DNA of 64,000 nucleotides from assembly GCA_003168265.1 (NCBI GenBank), contig PMSV01000003.1, forward strand, positions 1 through 64,000, written 5' to 3'. Within the stretch, counting starts at the first letter, position 1, and each line of letters starts with the position of its first letter. This document shows, in pieces, positions 47,558-56,100 of the stretch. Origin of the DNA: Chitinophagaceae bacterium. Lineage in GTDB: Bacteria > Bacteroidota > Bacteroidia > Chitinophagales > Chitinophagaceae. The position numbers and the translations under genes are program-made. The notes under the pieces are model-generated. The model had not been told where the DNA came from and did no database searches. It saw only the letters and a program-made list of their open reading frames with translations.

Positions 47558-49366
47558 ATGGATATACGGAACATAGCAATTATAGCCCATGTCGATCACG
47601 GAAAGACCACGCTGGTGGACAAAATCCTTCATACGACCAAGGTCTTCCGGGAGAACCAGGAAACAGGTGATTTGATAATGGACAGCAACGAACTGGAAAG
47701 GGAAAGAGGGATCACTATTTTCAGCAAAAACGCTGCTGTTGAATATAAAGGTGTGAAAATCAATGTGATAGATACTCCTGGTCACTCAGATTTCGGCGGG
47801 GAAGTGGAAAGGGTACTAAAAATGGCTGACGGGGTCCTGCTGCTGGTGGATGCATTCGAAGGTCCCATGCCCCAGACCCGTTTCGTTCTGCAAAAAGCCC
47901 TTCAACTGCATCTAAGACCCATCGTGGTCATTAATAAGGTAGATAAACCCAATTGCCGTCCCGAAGAAGTGCATGATGCGGTTTTCGAACTGTTTTTTAA
48001 TCTGGATGCCACTGAAGAACAATTGGATTTCCCCACATTTTATGGATCCGGAAAGAACGGATGGTTCAACAGCAAGAATGAACCTTTTGAGGACATCACC
48101 CCTTTGCTGGATGGCATACTTCAATATGTTCCTGCGCCGAAGGTCTCTGAAGGAACCTTGCAAATGCAGATCACTTCCCTGGACTATTCTTCCTTTCTGG
48201 GGAGGATTGCTGTGGGTAAGGTCGCTCGCGGTGTTATAAAGGAGAATCAACAGATCACCCTGATGCAAACCGACGGAACGAACAAAAAAATGAAGGTTAA
48301 AGAGCTCTATACCTTTATGGGAATGGGTAAGGCCAAGGCCCAGGAAGTGAAAGCCGGAGATATTTGTGCCGTGGTCGGTTTGGAAAATTTCAATATCGGA
48401 GACACTATCGCAGATTCTGAAAATCCGGAAGCCCTGCCGGTTATCAGTGTGGACGAACCAACAATGAGCATGCTTTTCAGCATCAATACCTCGCCATTTT
48501 TTGGAAAGGACGGAAAATTCGTTACCAGCCGTCAATTGAGGGACCGGTTGATGAAGGAAACCGAAAGAAATCTCGCCCTCCGGGTGGAAGATACTGGAAA
48601 TGCCGATAGCTTCCTGGTCTATGGACGAGGGATCTTACATCTTGGCATTCTTGTCGAAACCATACGCAGGGAAGGATTTGAGCTTACGGTTGGACAGCCG
48701 ACTGTACTTATAAAGGAAATAGACGGGAAAAATAACGAACCTTATGAAGTTCTGGTCGTGGATGTGCCCGCTGAATATAGTGGAAAGGTTATCGATATGG
48801 TTACACAGCGCAAGGGGGAATTACAGGTAATGGAAACCAAGGGTCAGATCCAGCATCTCGAATTTGAGATCCCCTCCAGGGGCCTGATTGGTTTAAGAAG
48901 CAACATGTTGACAAATACGGCGGGCGAAGCCGTCATGGCCCACCGCTTTCTGGAATACAAACCCTGGAAAGGATCCATTCCCGGGCGCAATAATGGTGTG
49001 CTGCTTTCAAAAAACCAGGAAAAGACAACCGCCTATTCCATCGATAAATTGCAGGATCGTGGCTCCTTTTTTGTCGATCCGGGCGAAGAAGTTTATACCG
49101 GACAGATCATTGCAGAGCATATCAAACCAGGAGACCTTGTGGTGAATGCGACTGAAGGAAAGAAACTGACGAATATGCGGGCCAGCGGCAGTGATGATTC
49201 TGTGCGCATCGTTCCGAAAATCCAGATGACTCTCGAAGAGTGCATGGAATATATACAGCAGGATGAATGCATCGAAGTCACTCCAAAAGTGATCCGCCTG
49301 CGTAAGGTCATTCTTAATGAAGAAGACCGTAAGCGCATGCAGAAAAGAATGACGGCTGAGGTATAA
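47558..49366 (+). CDS. typA: Translational GTPase TypA/BipA
   Basis: 602 residues, usual length. GTPase domain (about 1-200) with P-loop [14 protein letters not shown] (G1), RGITI (G2), [13 protein letters not shown] (G3) and NKVDKP (G4). Then the EF-Tu-like beta barrel, two alpha/beta domains, and the C-terminal domain special to BipA with [17 protein letters not shown] and [18 protein letters not shown]. It is a ribosome-associated GTPase needed for growth under stress and for 50S assembly at low temperature. It has its own perfect promoter. Confidence 0.97.
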   Translation: MDIRNIAIIAHVDHGKTTLVDKILHTTKVFRENQETGDLIMDSNELERERGITIFSKNAAVEYKGVKINVIDTPGHSDFGGEVERVLKMADGVLLLVDAFEGPMPQTRFVLQKALQLHLRPIVVINKVDKPNCRPEEVHDAVFELFFNLDATEEQLDFPTFYGSGKNGWFNSKNEPFEDITPLLDGILQYVPAPKVSEGTLQMQITSLDYSSFLGRIAVGKVARGVIKENQQITLMQTDGTNKKMKVKELYTFMGMGKAKAQEVKAGDICAVVGLENFNIGDTIADSENPEALPVISVDEPTMSMLFSINTSPFFGKDGKFVTSRQLRDRLMKETERNLALRVEDTGNADSFLVYGRGILHLGILVETIRREGFELTVGQPTVLIKEIDGKNNEPYEVLVVDVPAEYSGKVIDMVTQRKGELQVMETKGQIQHLEFEIPSRGLIGLRSNMLTNTAGEAVMAHRFLEYKPWKGSIPGRNNGVLLSKNQEKTTAYSIDKLQDRGSFFVDPGEEVYTGQIIAEHIKPGDLVVNATEGKKLTNMRASGSDDSVRIVPKIQMTLEECMEYIQQDECIEVTPKVIRLRKVILNEEDRKRMQKRMTAEV

Positions 49367-49436
49367 CCCCCGGCCTGAAGCCGATATTCTCTAAAGCCAG
49401 GAAAGCCTTAATTTTACTTCTTAGAACTGTATTACA

Positions 49437-49664
49437 ATGTTCAAGAACCATAGGTGGATCTGTGCTTGGCTGTTTTGTTTCCTATTACTTTCAGGCAACC
49501 GTTCCTTGGGGCAATGTTCTATTTGTACACGAACTGCCCAGCAACAGGGTGAAAGGCCTGCCCGCGCACTCAATGCGGGAATTCTCTATCTGGCTTTTAT
49601 TCCTCTGGGAATCATCGGTTTCATCGGCTATCGCTGGTGGAGAAATAACCGTCTGGCTGAATGA
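49437..49664 (+). CDS. Small membrane protein with CSICT motif, unknown
   Basis: 75 residues. A signal-like segment (WICAWLFCFLLLSGNRSLG) precedes GQCSICTRTAQQQGERPARA with a CxxC pair, then LNAGILYLAFIPLGIIGFIG and a basic tail YRWWRNNRL. The pattern looks conserved in Bacteroidota; the CxxC could bind metal or form a disulfide. The function is unknown. It lies between typA and tRNA-Thr. Confidence 0.7.
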   Translation: MFKNHRWICAWLFCFLLLSGNRSLGQCSICTRTAQQQGERPARALNAGILYLAFIPLGIIGFIGYRWWRNNRLAE

Positions 49665-49712
49665 AGTTGGATCGAACTTTATTATCGGATTTTTATTATT
49701 GAATTTTAATAG

Positions 49713-49786
49713 AGCCAACTATCAGATTCGAACTGACGACCCTTTCATTACGAATGAAATGCTCTACCAAACTGAGCTAAGTTGGC
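49713..49786 (-). tRNA. tRNA-Thr (anticodon CGT)
   Basis: Read on the minus strand: acceptor GCCAACT pairing with AGTTGGC, discriminator T, D-arm AGCTCAGTTTGGTAGAGC, anticodon stem TTTCA/TGAAA with 7-nt loop TTCGTAA (anticodon CGT, reading ACG), and T-arm with GTTCGAATC. 74 nt, without encoded CCA. All stems pair. Confidence 0.95.
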
Positions 49787-49883
49787 GATGGGGAACAAAA
49801 ATAAGCAATCAATCCACCAGGTCAAAATCTATGGATGACGGATTATTTTTAAGCCCGGATCATCGAATAAATCTTAATAGTAT

Positions 49884-49911
49884 TACTTTTGTATTAAAGT
49901 TTAAACTTTAA
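49884..49911 (+). promoter_or_regulatory. yceI promoter with 18-nt perfect palindrome
   Basis: TACTTTTG (49884-49891) fits the -7 consensus TAnnTTTG. Three bases after it lies the perfect palindrome TTAAAGTTTAAACTTTAA (49894-49911), covering the predicted transcription start and ending 10 nt before the yceI ATG. No good -33 TTTG was seen. The position is that of a repressor operator; its form resembles MarR-type sites (inference). No regulator gene is adjacent. Confidence 0.6.
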
Positions 49912-49921
49912 AAAATACGAA

Positions 49922-50533
49922 ATGAAACGAATCTTTCTTAACTCCGCCATTATCCTGGCTTCCGGCCTGCTCATCATGTCTTTTAATAAAGCAGACCTTA
50001 ACCGCAAAGCGGCTACCACCTGGGTTGTCGATAAAGTCCATACAAATGTTCTTTTCTCTGTTTCCCACCTGGTGGTTTCGGATGTAGAAGGTAAATTCAA
50101 AGATTTTGATGGTACGGTTGAAAGCGACAACCCCGATTTTTCTGATGCAGTGATCCATTTCATCGTCAATACGGCTTCCGTCAGCACGGACAACGATATG
50201 CGTGATAATCACCTCAAATCCGATGATTTCTTCAATGCTGCCAAATTCCCCCAGATGAAATTTGAAAGTACTTCCTTCAAGCCCCTGGGTGGAGGCAAGT
50301 ATAAACTGGATGGCAACCTGACTATTCGCGATGTGACCAAACCTGTCAGTTTTGATGTGACTTTTGGAGGGATTGCAAATTCCATGGGGGCAACACATGC
50401 GGGCTTTAAAGCAAAGACCACGATCAATCGTTTCGATTATAACCTGAAATTCAGTGCAACCACGGAATCCGGAGGAATGGTCGTAGGTAAGGATGTAGAT
50501 ATCACAATCAATCTTGACGTTAAGAAATCATAA
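49922..50533 (+). CDS. YceI family protein
   Basis: 203 residues with a signal peptide (MKRIFLNSAIILASGLLIMS). The lipocalin-like barrel has TWVVDKVHTNVLFSVSHLVV, FKDFDGTVESDNPDFSDAVI, KSDDFFNAAKFPQMKFESTS and FDVTFGGIANSMGATHAGFK, the complete YceI pattern. Family members bind polyisoprenoids or amphiphiles in the periplasm and are often induced by stress or high pH. It lies downstream of a palindrome-bearing promoter and ends at a hairpin shared with msrB. Confidence 0.92.
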   Translation: MKRIFLNSAIILASGLLIMSFNKADLNRKAATTWVVDKVHTNVLFSVSHLVVSDVEGKFKDFDGTVESDNPDFSDAVIHFIVNTASVSTDNDMRDNHLKSDDFFNAAKFPQMKFESTSFKPLGGGKYKLDGNLTIRDVTKPVSFDVTFGGIANSMGATHAGFKAKTTINRFDYNLKFSATTESGGMVVGKDVDITINLDVKKS

Positions 50534-50556
50534 GCGGCTAAAATATTCTACTCTGG

Positions 50557-50582
50557 TCGAGGTTGCCTCCTGGCAGCCTCGA
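50557..50582. terminator. Bidirectional terminator between yceI and msrB
   Basis: TCGAGG (50557-50562) pairs with CCTCGA (50577-50582), and TGCC with GGCA inside around a TCCT loop, an 11-bp stem with one G-T pair. A T-rich stretch follows on the plus strand. It sits between two convergent genes. Confidence 0.75.
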
Positions 50583-50601
50583 TTATTATCTTTCCGGTCT
50601 G

Positions 50602-51189
50602 TTAAGAATGTTTCTCCTGTGCGTTGTATTTCTTCTCGATTTCCTTTGCTTTGACAAAATCCAGCACCACACCGTTAATGCAATAGCGGAGCCCGGTGGG
50701 AGGAGGGCCATCATGGAATACATGCCCTAAATGCGATTTGCAACGGCCGCACATTACTTCCGTTCGTCCCATCCCTAAACTATTGTCATCAGCATAAATA
50801 ATGCTGGTTTTGCTGATCGGTTCGTAGAAACTGGGCCATCCGCAGCCACTGTCAAATTTGGTGTCGCTTCTAAATAGCGCGTTACCACAGACAGCGCAAT
50901 AATAAGTGCCGATCTCATGGGAGCTTTCGAATTTGCTGGTCCAGGGCAGCTCTGTACCCTTTAGCCTGGCCACATCGTAAATATCGCCTGGCAGTATTTT
51001 CTTCCATTCCGAATTGCTGACATTGACCTTGGAAGCTTCTGAATGGGAATAATAAGGATTCTCTGATTTTTTCGTGCTATCCATATTGTTGTTTTTTTGG
51101 CTCGTAGAGGATTGCGACTGTGAATAAGTGCAATGCTGAAGGGTCAAACAAAATAAAATGATTACGGTTGATTTGATTATGCTTTTCAT
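50602..51189 (-). CDS. msrB: Peptide-methionine (R)-S-oxide reductase, lipoprotein form
   Basis: 195 residues. The N-terminus has a hydrophobic segment and lipobox LTLQHC (Cys at about 20), so the enzyme is exported. The SelR domain (about 60-190) has two zinc CxxC pairs (YYCAVCGNALF and VMCGRCKSHLGHVF), FDSGCGWPSF and the catalytic Cys in GLRYCINGVVLDF. It reduces methionine-R-sulfoxide in envelope proteins. Monocistronic, converging on yceI. Confidence 0.94.
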   Translation of the reverse strand: MKSIIKSTVIILFCLTLQHCTYSQSQSSTSQKNNNMDSTKKSENPYYSHSEASKVNVSNSEWKKILPGDIYDVARLKGTELPWTSKFESSHEIGTYYCAVCGNALFRSDTKFDSGCGWPSFYEPISKTSIIYADDNSLGMGRTEVMCGRCKSHLGHVFHDGPPPTGLRYCINGVVLDFVKAKEIEKKYNAQEKHS

Positions 51190-51337
51190 ATCTCTTTTTA
51201 TATAACAAATTTACGTGAAAGCGGTTCGAACGGATTGTCCGCCTTGCGACATATAAGATTTTTTAACAGATCGAAGAGGAATTCTTACTCGTGGTTTTGG
51301 GTAGGTTTTGGATATTCTCTAAAAATACGGGTGGATA

Positions 51338-51368
51338 TTTGCACATTCGGCAATTTTAATTAGGTTTG
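51338..51368 (+). promoter_or_regulatory. Consensus Bacteroidota promoter of adk
   Basis: TTTG (51338-51341), 19 nt, then TAGGTTTG (51361-51368): perfect -33 and -7 elements at ideal spacing. The predicted transcription start near 51375 leaves a leader of about 20 nt. Confidence 0.85.
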
Positions 51369-51394
51369 TTAACTATCCATCGCAACCTACTAAC

Positions 51395-51976
51395 ATGTTC
51401 AATCTCATCTTATTTGGACCTCCGGGCAGCGGAAAAGGCACTCAATCTGAAAAGCTTACTTCCAGGTATGGATTAAAGCATTTGAGCACCGGAGACCTGT
51501 TGCGTAGCGAGATCGCCGGAGAGACCCCCCTGGGCCTTGCAGTAAAGAACCTGATGGCGGAAGGAAAACTGGTTCCGGATGAAATTGTTATCGAAATGAT
51601 CAATTCGGCCCTGGACAACCATCCCCGTGTAAATGGTTTTTTATTCGATGGATTTCCAAGGACCACGGGGCAGGCAGAAGCCCTCGATAAACTTCTGTCT
51701 CAGAAAGGAACGAAGATTTCCCTGGTCCTTGCCTTACAGGTCAGCCAGCAGGAATTAGTCAAAAGACTGCTGAATCGGGGACGCACTTCGGACAGGATCG
51801 ACGATGTGAGCGAGGAAATCATTGCCGCACGCATTGTAGAATATGAAAAAAAGACTTCAGCCGTATCAGAACACTATAAAAAATATGGCAAAGTGGAATA
51901 TGTCCATGGTGAAGGCAGCATCGAGGATATTTTTGAGCTGCTCTGCGATGTGATCGACAAGAAGATGGTAGCCTGA
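51395..51976 (+). CDS. adk: Adenylate kinase
   Basis: 193 residues. P-loop GPPGSGKGTQ (8-17), the AMP-binding segment LSTGDLLRSEIA and the FDGFPRTTGQAEAL motif are all present, followed by RLLNRGRTSDRIDDVSEEII. The LID is the short type usual in Bacteroidota. It balances AMP, ADP and ATP in the cytoplasm. Its stop codon abuts the stop of the convergent HtrA-like gene with no base between. Confidence 0.96.
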   Translation: MFNLILFGPPGSGKGTQSEKLTSRYGLKHLSTGDLLRSEIAGETPLGLAVKNLMAEGKLVPDEIVIEMINSALDNHPRVNGFLFDGFPRTTGQAEALDKLLSQKGTKISLVLALQVSQQELVKRLLNRGRTSDRIDDVSEEIIAARIVEYEKKTSAVSEHYKKYGKVEYVHGEGSIEDIFELLCDVIDKKMVA

Positions 51977-52972
51977 TCAACGGATTTCTCCCGGCACGAC
52001 TTCAATGATAGTTTTTCGGCCTCCCCTTAAGACCGATAAGGCCGTTTTCCTGCTAACTAATTCTTCGGTCAATTGCCTGTGCAGATCATCGACCGTGCCG
52101 ATGGCCTTTTCATTGAACCCGACGATGATATCTCCTGTCCTGATCTGGTTATTGTCAAGGGGCTGATCAGGGAAAACCTCCGAAACATAAACCCCTGTCT
52201 TTTTTTCCAACCTGTTTGCTGCTACGATCCTTTCAGTGAGGTTCACTATTTGTCCTGCAATACCCAGATAGGCCCTTTTAACCTTTCCATACATGATGAT
52301 TTTCCCCGCTATATATTTGGCCAGGTTAGAAGATACTGCGAAACAAAGCCCTTGCGCAGATGCAATGGTCGCGGTATTCACACCGATCACCTCTCCATTC
52401 GAATTTACAAGCGGCCCTCCGGAATTTCCAGGGTTCAGGGAAGCATCCGTCTGTATAACATCATCGATCATCCTTCCATTATTTGCTCTCAGCGTTCTTC
52501 CCAGGGCGCTCACGACACCTGCAGTAACCGTATGCTGAAGCCCCAACGGATTTCCTATTGCAACTGCGATCTGGCCTGCCTGCAAAAGATCTGAGTCCGC
52601 AAAACTCAAACCCTTTAAGCCAGGCTCATCTATCTTCAAAACGGCGATATCGGTGGAAGGGTCGGCCCCCACTAATTCCGCCCTGATCAAGGTGCCGTCG
52701 GACAGAGCAATCCTGATATCTGCTGAGTCTTCAATCACATGGTTATTTGTCACCACAAATCCATCACTTGAAATAATGAATCCGGAGCCTGAACTTCCCG
52801 GAGAAATACCCCGCTGATTAATCGTCCGGCTCTTGGTCATCTTTTGAACCTGCACATGTACAACAGACTCTGCTACTCTGGAAACGACCCCGGTAATTGT
52901 GTTTGAATAAGCATCAAGGAGCTCCGCATCCTTCCGGGGAGAATAATCAACAAATGAATAAGCATTTTGCAT
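51977..52972 (-). CDS. S1C (HtrA/Deg-like) serine protease with PDZ domain
   Basis: About 331 residues from ATG at 52972 (MQNAYSFVDYSPRKDAELLD); an ATG at 53005 would add 11. The trypsin-like domain has the triad in VVTNNHVIEDS (His), STDIAVLKIDEPG (Asp) and LNPGNSGGPLVNS (Ser), and ATIASAQGLCFAVSSNLAKY. One PDZ domain follows (about 235-325, GVYVSEVFPDQPLDNNQIRTGDIIVGF in part). No signal peptide is seen with the shorter start, so the location is uncertain. Likely a protein quality-control protease. Confidence 0.88.
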   Translation of the reverse strand: MQNAYSFVDYSPRKDAELLDAYSNTITGVVSRVAESVVHVQVQKMTKSRTINQRGISPGSSGSGFIISSDGFVVTNNHVIEDSADIRIALSDGTLIRAELVGADPSTDIAVLKIDEPGLKGLSFADSDLLQAGQIAVAIGNPLGLQHTVTAGVVSALGRTLRANNGRMIDDVIQTDASLNPGNSGGPLVNSNGEVIGVNTATIASAQGLCFAVSSNLAKYIAGKIIMYGKVKRAYLGIAGQIVNLTERIVAANRLEKKTGVYVSEVFPDQPLDNNQIRTGDIIVGFNEKAIGTVDDLHRQLTEELVSRKTALSVLRGGRKTIIEVVPGEIR

Positions 52973-53032
52973 AATCCATAAAGGAATCAAATTGCTTACC
53001 AGCATGGAGGATATGACAGGCTGACACCTTAT

Positions 53033-53335
53033 TCAATGCTTTTTCAGCCTCGCCAGTTTCAGGTTGGCGTCAGGGTCCTTAAAAAAATCCTTTTTGCAGT
53101 CCGTAGAACAAAACCCAAGCACAAAACCCTTGTAATGGGCGGTATCTTCGATGCCGGCCGTGAGCGGCATCATGCAGGAAGGATCCAGTATATTATCGAC
53201 CTGGTCCGGACGGTATTTGGAAACCAGTTTTGCATTGTTTCTATGTACGTTGTTCATGTCCTCACCCGGCTTGTTTTGACAGGAGATAAGCATAACCATA
53301 AATAACCCGAATTTGACCGGAGACATCCGACCCAT
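53033..53335 (-). CDS. Small lipoprotein with YHS/TRASH-like metal-binding motif
   Basis: 100 residues (the second ATG, 53326, is an alternative start). Signal with lipobox VMLISC (Cys near 19). The C-terminal part has DPSCMMPLTAGIEDTAHYKG then VLGFCSTDCKKDFFKDPDAN, a Cys...CxxxC arrangement with the FF(K)DP ending typical of YHS/TRASH domains that bind copper or other metals. It is 60 nt upstream of the HtrA-like gene on the same strand and may be co-transcribed. Confidence 0.75.
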   Translation of the reverse strand: MGRMSPVKFGLFMVMLISCQNKPGEDMNNVHRNNAKLVSKYRPDQVDNILDPSCMMPLTAGIEDTAHYKGFVLGFCSTDCKKDFFKDPDANLKLARLKKH

Positions 53336-53502
53336 GTTCAGAATTTGAGCGTGAAGTTAGAAATTAAACAGAATAACCCGTATTTCATTGGATAACAGCG
53401 GTTCACACTTATCGATTTTAGGGTAGTATATCATTTTAAATTAATTATATTGTTATTAATTAAAATGCAATCCCTTACTAAAGCAGTTTGACATTATTGA
53501 GT

Positions 53503-54495
53503 ATGAAAAACATTTTTATCATTTTATTGTTTTTGGCTGCGGTGCTGCAAACTAACGGCCAGCGGATTTATGAACAGTATACAAAACTAAATGATAGTCT
53601 GCGGTATGGTTATGGAAAGAACGATTTCTTACCATATGGCAGCAGGGGCTATACCCTTATTTTGCCTGGTACAACCAATAGCACAAGTGGAATGATATTA
53701 ATGCTGGATGATAATAAAATTAATCTTCAGGACAGCTCTCAAAAACAATACATCTGTATTCAATCGGAAGCAAATGCCAAAGACTTTGCAGTTTTATATA
53801 TTTCAACAGGCATTCCTGTTGATTTTTATTTTTCAGAAAGCTCAGTTTTTTTTGTTGATTCAGTATTAAGTAATGTTTTTGTAAAGTATGGTTTGCCCAA
53901 CAAAAATATTTTTCTCCTTGGCGCAATGGTGTCCGGGTACAGGGCTTTAAAGTATATTGAGTTTTGCAAAAATGGGAAATCAAAATTTAACCCTGACATT
54001 AAAGGTGTAGTTTTAAGTGAATCTTCGATAGACCTCGTGAGGCAATGGTATGAATGTCAAAAACAGGTAAGGGATCATCTTTCTGATATTGCTTTCTTTG
54101 AAGGAAATTTTATCACTTATCTTTTCAAATCAAACCTTAAAGAAACTCCTGTTACTGATATTGATAAATACATTGAAGCCTCACCATATAGCTATTTTGA
54201 CACTAAAATGAAGAAATCGGTGTTGTTTAAAGATTTGGCGATCCGTGCCTATACATATGCAGATCTGGATTATTGGTTTTCTGCCCCTGGACAAGGTGTC
54301 TATGACAGCAATTATCCCGACATGTCCGGGTTTATTAATGAACAAAAATTAGCCGGTAACAAAAAATCAGAACTTATTGTGTTTTCCGGCAATCCGGCAG
54401 ACAAGCACAAAACTGAAATGCGAAAGCAATCAAGCACCTGGGACCTGGTGGACAAAAAAGAACTGATGAACTGGATTACAAATCAAGCGAAATAA
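53503..54495 (+). CDS. Exported alpha/beta-hydrolase-like protein with degenerate nucleophile
   Basis: 330 residues from ATG at 53503 (MKNIFIILLFLAAVLQTNGQ), a signal peptide. The layout is that of an alpha/beta hydrolase: strand-turn at FAVLYISTGIPVDFYF, elbow-like NIFLLGAMVSGYRALKYIEF and a late His (NPADKHKTEMRKQSS). But the elbow reads GAMVSG, with Met where GxSxG esterases have the nucleophilic Ser, so it may be inactive or work otherwise. Codon use is AT-richer than in neighbouring genes, and the gene lies in a repeat-flanked stretch, which suggests transfer. No function assigned. Confidence 0.6.
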   Translation: MKNIFIILLFLAAVLQTNGQRIYEQYTKLNDSLRYGYGKNDFLPYGSRGYTLILPGTTNSTSGMILMLDDNKINLQDSSQKQYICIQSEANAKDFAVLYISTGIPVDFYFSESSVFFVDSVLSNVFVKYGLPNKNIFLLGAMVSGYRALKYIEFCKNGKSKFNPDIKGVVLSESSIDLVRQWYECQKQVRDHLSDIAFFEGNFITYLFKSNLKETPVTDIDKYIEASPYSYFDTKMKKSVLFKDLAIRAYTYADLDYWFSAPGQGVYDSNYPDMSGFINEQKLAGNKKSELIVFSGNPADKHKTEMRKQSSTWDLVDKKELMNWITNQAK

Positions 54496-54500
54496 ATATT

Positions 54501-54532
54501 CTAAAATTCAAACTGACTCACTAACGATTTTA
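54501..54532 (+). repeat. Direct repeat, copy A (upstream of PepSY gene)
   Basis: Copy A shares CTA-AATTCAAACTGAC, then ACTA and CGATTTTA, with copy B at 55220-55251: about 28 of 33 aligned positions. Copy A begins 6 nt after the alpha/beta-hydrolase-like stop. A shorter related piece (CGATTTTAGG, near 53413-53422) precedes that gene. Confidence 0.65.
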
Positions 54533-54647
54533 GGTAGCTGGATTAATAAAAAGGCTTATGAGTATTGAAGATATTGTTAAACTGGCAGATTAGTATTGTT
54601 TTTCATTTACGTCTCATCATATTTATTTAAATAACATTGAAACTGCT

Positions 54648-55216
54648 ATGAGTGATTCTTTTTTGGCAATAAAAATCTAAGAAATCTTCATCGGGATTTT
54701 GGTTATTTTTTTGTTGGATTAATTATTGCATTTTGTGTTTCAGGAATTATGCTAAATCATCGTACTACATGGAATCCTGTGAGATATAAATATGATTTTA
54801 AACAGGTGCAAACTAATTTCCATCTCCCAAAAGAATCGGTTACTATTGATAGCGTAAAGTCTTTCAATAAAATAAATAATATTGATAACTTTAACGATTA
54901 CGATTTGCGCGGTGATTCTACATTAGTAGTTTTTTATAAAATGGCAGACGCCACTATTAATCTAACCAACGGCAGAGCAGAGATAAACATTTGGAGAAAA
55001 AGACCCACCTTATCACAATTGTATTCTCTTCATTCTGTTTTCCAAGATGATAATTGGTACAAATGGTATTCAGATTTATTTGCCTTAGGTCTAATATTTA
55101 TTGCAACAACGGGAATGTTTTTGATGAGGGGTAAAAATAGTTTTCGTAAACGTGGATGGCTGTTTGCATTTACGGGAATTATAGTCCCAATTATAGCGCT
55201 ATTATTATTTTATTGA
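54648..55216 (+). pseudogene. PepSY-associated membrane protein, frameshifted at 5' end
   Basis: ATG at 54648 opens MSDSFLAIKI and stops after ten codons. In the next frame the sequence continues NLRNLHRDFGYFFVGLIIAF, then CVSGIMLNHRTTWNPVRYKY, the N-terminus of PepSY-associated TM proteins, down to the stop at 55216 (C-terminal spans YSDLFALGLIFIATTGMFLM and LFAFTGIIVPIIALLLFY). Adding one A to the A5 run at 54671-54675 would join the two parts as AIKNLRNLHRD. So this is a one-base contraction, real or an assembly error. The repaired protein would have about 189 residues. It is flanked by the direct repeats at 54501 and 55220. Confidence 0.75.
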
Positions 55217-55219
55217 TTA

Positions 55220-55251
55220 CTAAATTCAAACTGACCTACTATCCGATTTTA
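55220..55251 (+). repeat. Direct repeat, copy B (downstream of PepSY gene)
   Basis: Partner of the repeat at 54501-54532. It begins 3 nt after the PepSY gene stop, so in both copies the repeat directly follows a stop codon. The two copies delimit a unit of about 720 bp carrying one gene. Confidence 0.65.
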
Positions 55252-55294
55252 ACTGCAAATGGCATTTTCGGCATGGTTGAATTAATTTTGAATT

Positions 55295-55608
55295 ATGAAC
55301 GAGGCGTTGAATAGAGATTATATTTTAAGTCAATTGATGTTCCATCGGTCTCAATTGGCGGATTTTGTCGTCCAGCAAATAGGGCAATTCGGATCCTATG
55401 TACGCAACGAAGCAACTGAATGAAGCGATATCGATATCCTGGTTGATATCCAAAAAGAGAAAAGACCTTCAACAACTTTCTTTCACTAAATTATTATTTA
55501 GAAGAGCTTTTTGGAATAAAAATGGAATTGGTAATAAAACAGTCTCTCAGCCCCTTCATTGGCCCCCTTATTCTAAAAATGGTAGAGTATGCAGCTATCA
55601 CAGATTGA
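55295..55608 (+). pseudogene. MntA-type antitoxin nucleotidyltransferase, broken
   Basis: ATG at 55295 reads into QQIGQFGSYVRNEATE, then an in-frame TGA at 55421-55423, then SDIDILVDIQKEK. The GS-x10-DxD signature of minimal nucleotidyltransferases is thus complete except that one of the ten x positions is a stop. A second lesion follows: one A missing from the A4 run at 55460-55463 shifts the frame; beyond it TFNNFLSLNYYLEELFGIKM and LVIKQSLSPFIGPLIL complete the family pattern to the stop at 55608. In intact systems MntA adds AMP residues to HepT and silences it. The gene is dead by two independent changes. Confidence 0.8.
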
Positions 55609-55911
55609 TTTTCTCAGGCAAATCCGGAAGGAATCCATCTATTTGATGAAAGAATCCAATGCGAACAGTTTTGATGATTTCATGCTGAATGACAGGCTCA
55701 TTCGGGCTGTATGCAAGAGCCTGGAGATCATAGGCGAGGCCAGCTCAAAGATTCCCCGGATTTCAAAGCAAAATACCCCTTTGTCCATTGGCGCGAAATG
55801 AGTTATATCCGAAACAAAATCATCCATCATTATTTTGGAGTGGACAATGATATTGTTTGGGATACCGTTAAAACTTATATCCCCCGCTGCATGATAGTAT
55901 TGAGGTCATAA
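55589..55911 (+). pseudogene. HepT-type HEPN toxin, frameshifted
   Basis: ATG at 55589 overlaps the end of the mntA remnant by 20 nt, the normal arrangement. The first part (IDFLRQIRKESIYLMKESNA, LIRAVCKSLEIIGEASSKIP) and the second part (DFKAKYPFVHWREMSYIRNK, IIHHYFGVDNDIVWDTVKTY) lie in different frames; adding one C to the C4 run at 55754-55757 restores KIPPDFKAKYP. The HEPN RNase motif R-x4-H-x-Y (RNKIIHHY) is present but lies after the frameshift, so no active toxin is made from this sequence. Confidence 0.8.
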
Positions 55912-56100
55912 TCAAAAATGGAGTGGAATCAGATACTATCGCTAAATAAAAATGATTCTCCGAATTTGAGAAGGAAGTTATCTATTAAACTGAATAACCT
56001 TTGTTTCCACCAGGTGGAGTGCATCGCCCTTATTGATTTCACTGCTTTTTTTCATTTCACCTATTTTTGTCTTTCTTTTCTCATCAACGATTGACATGAT

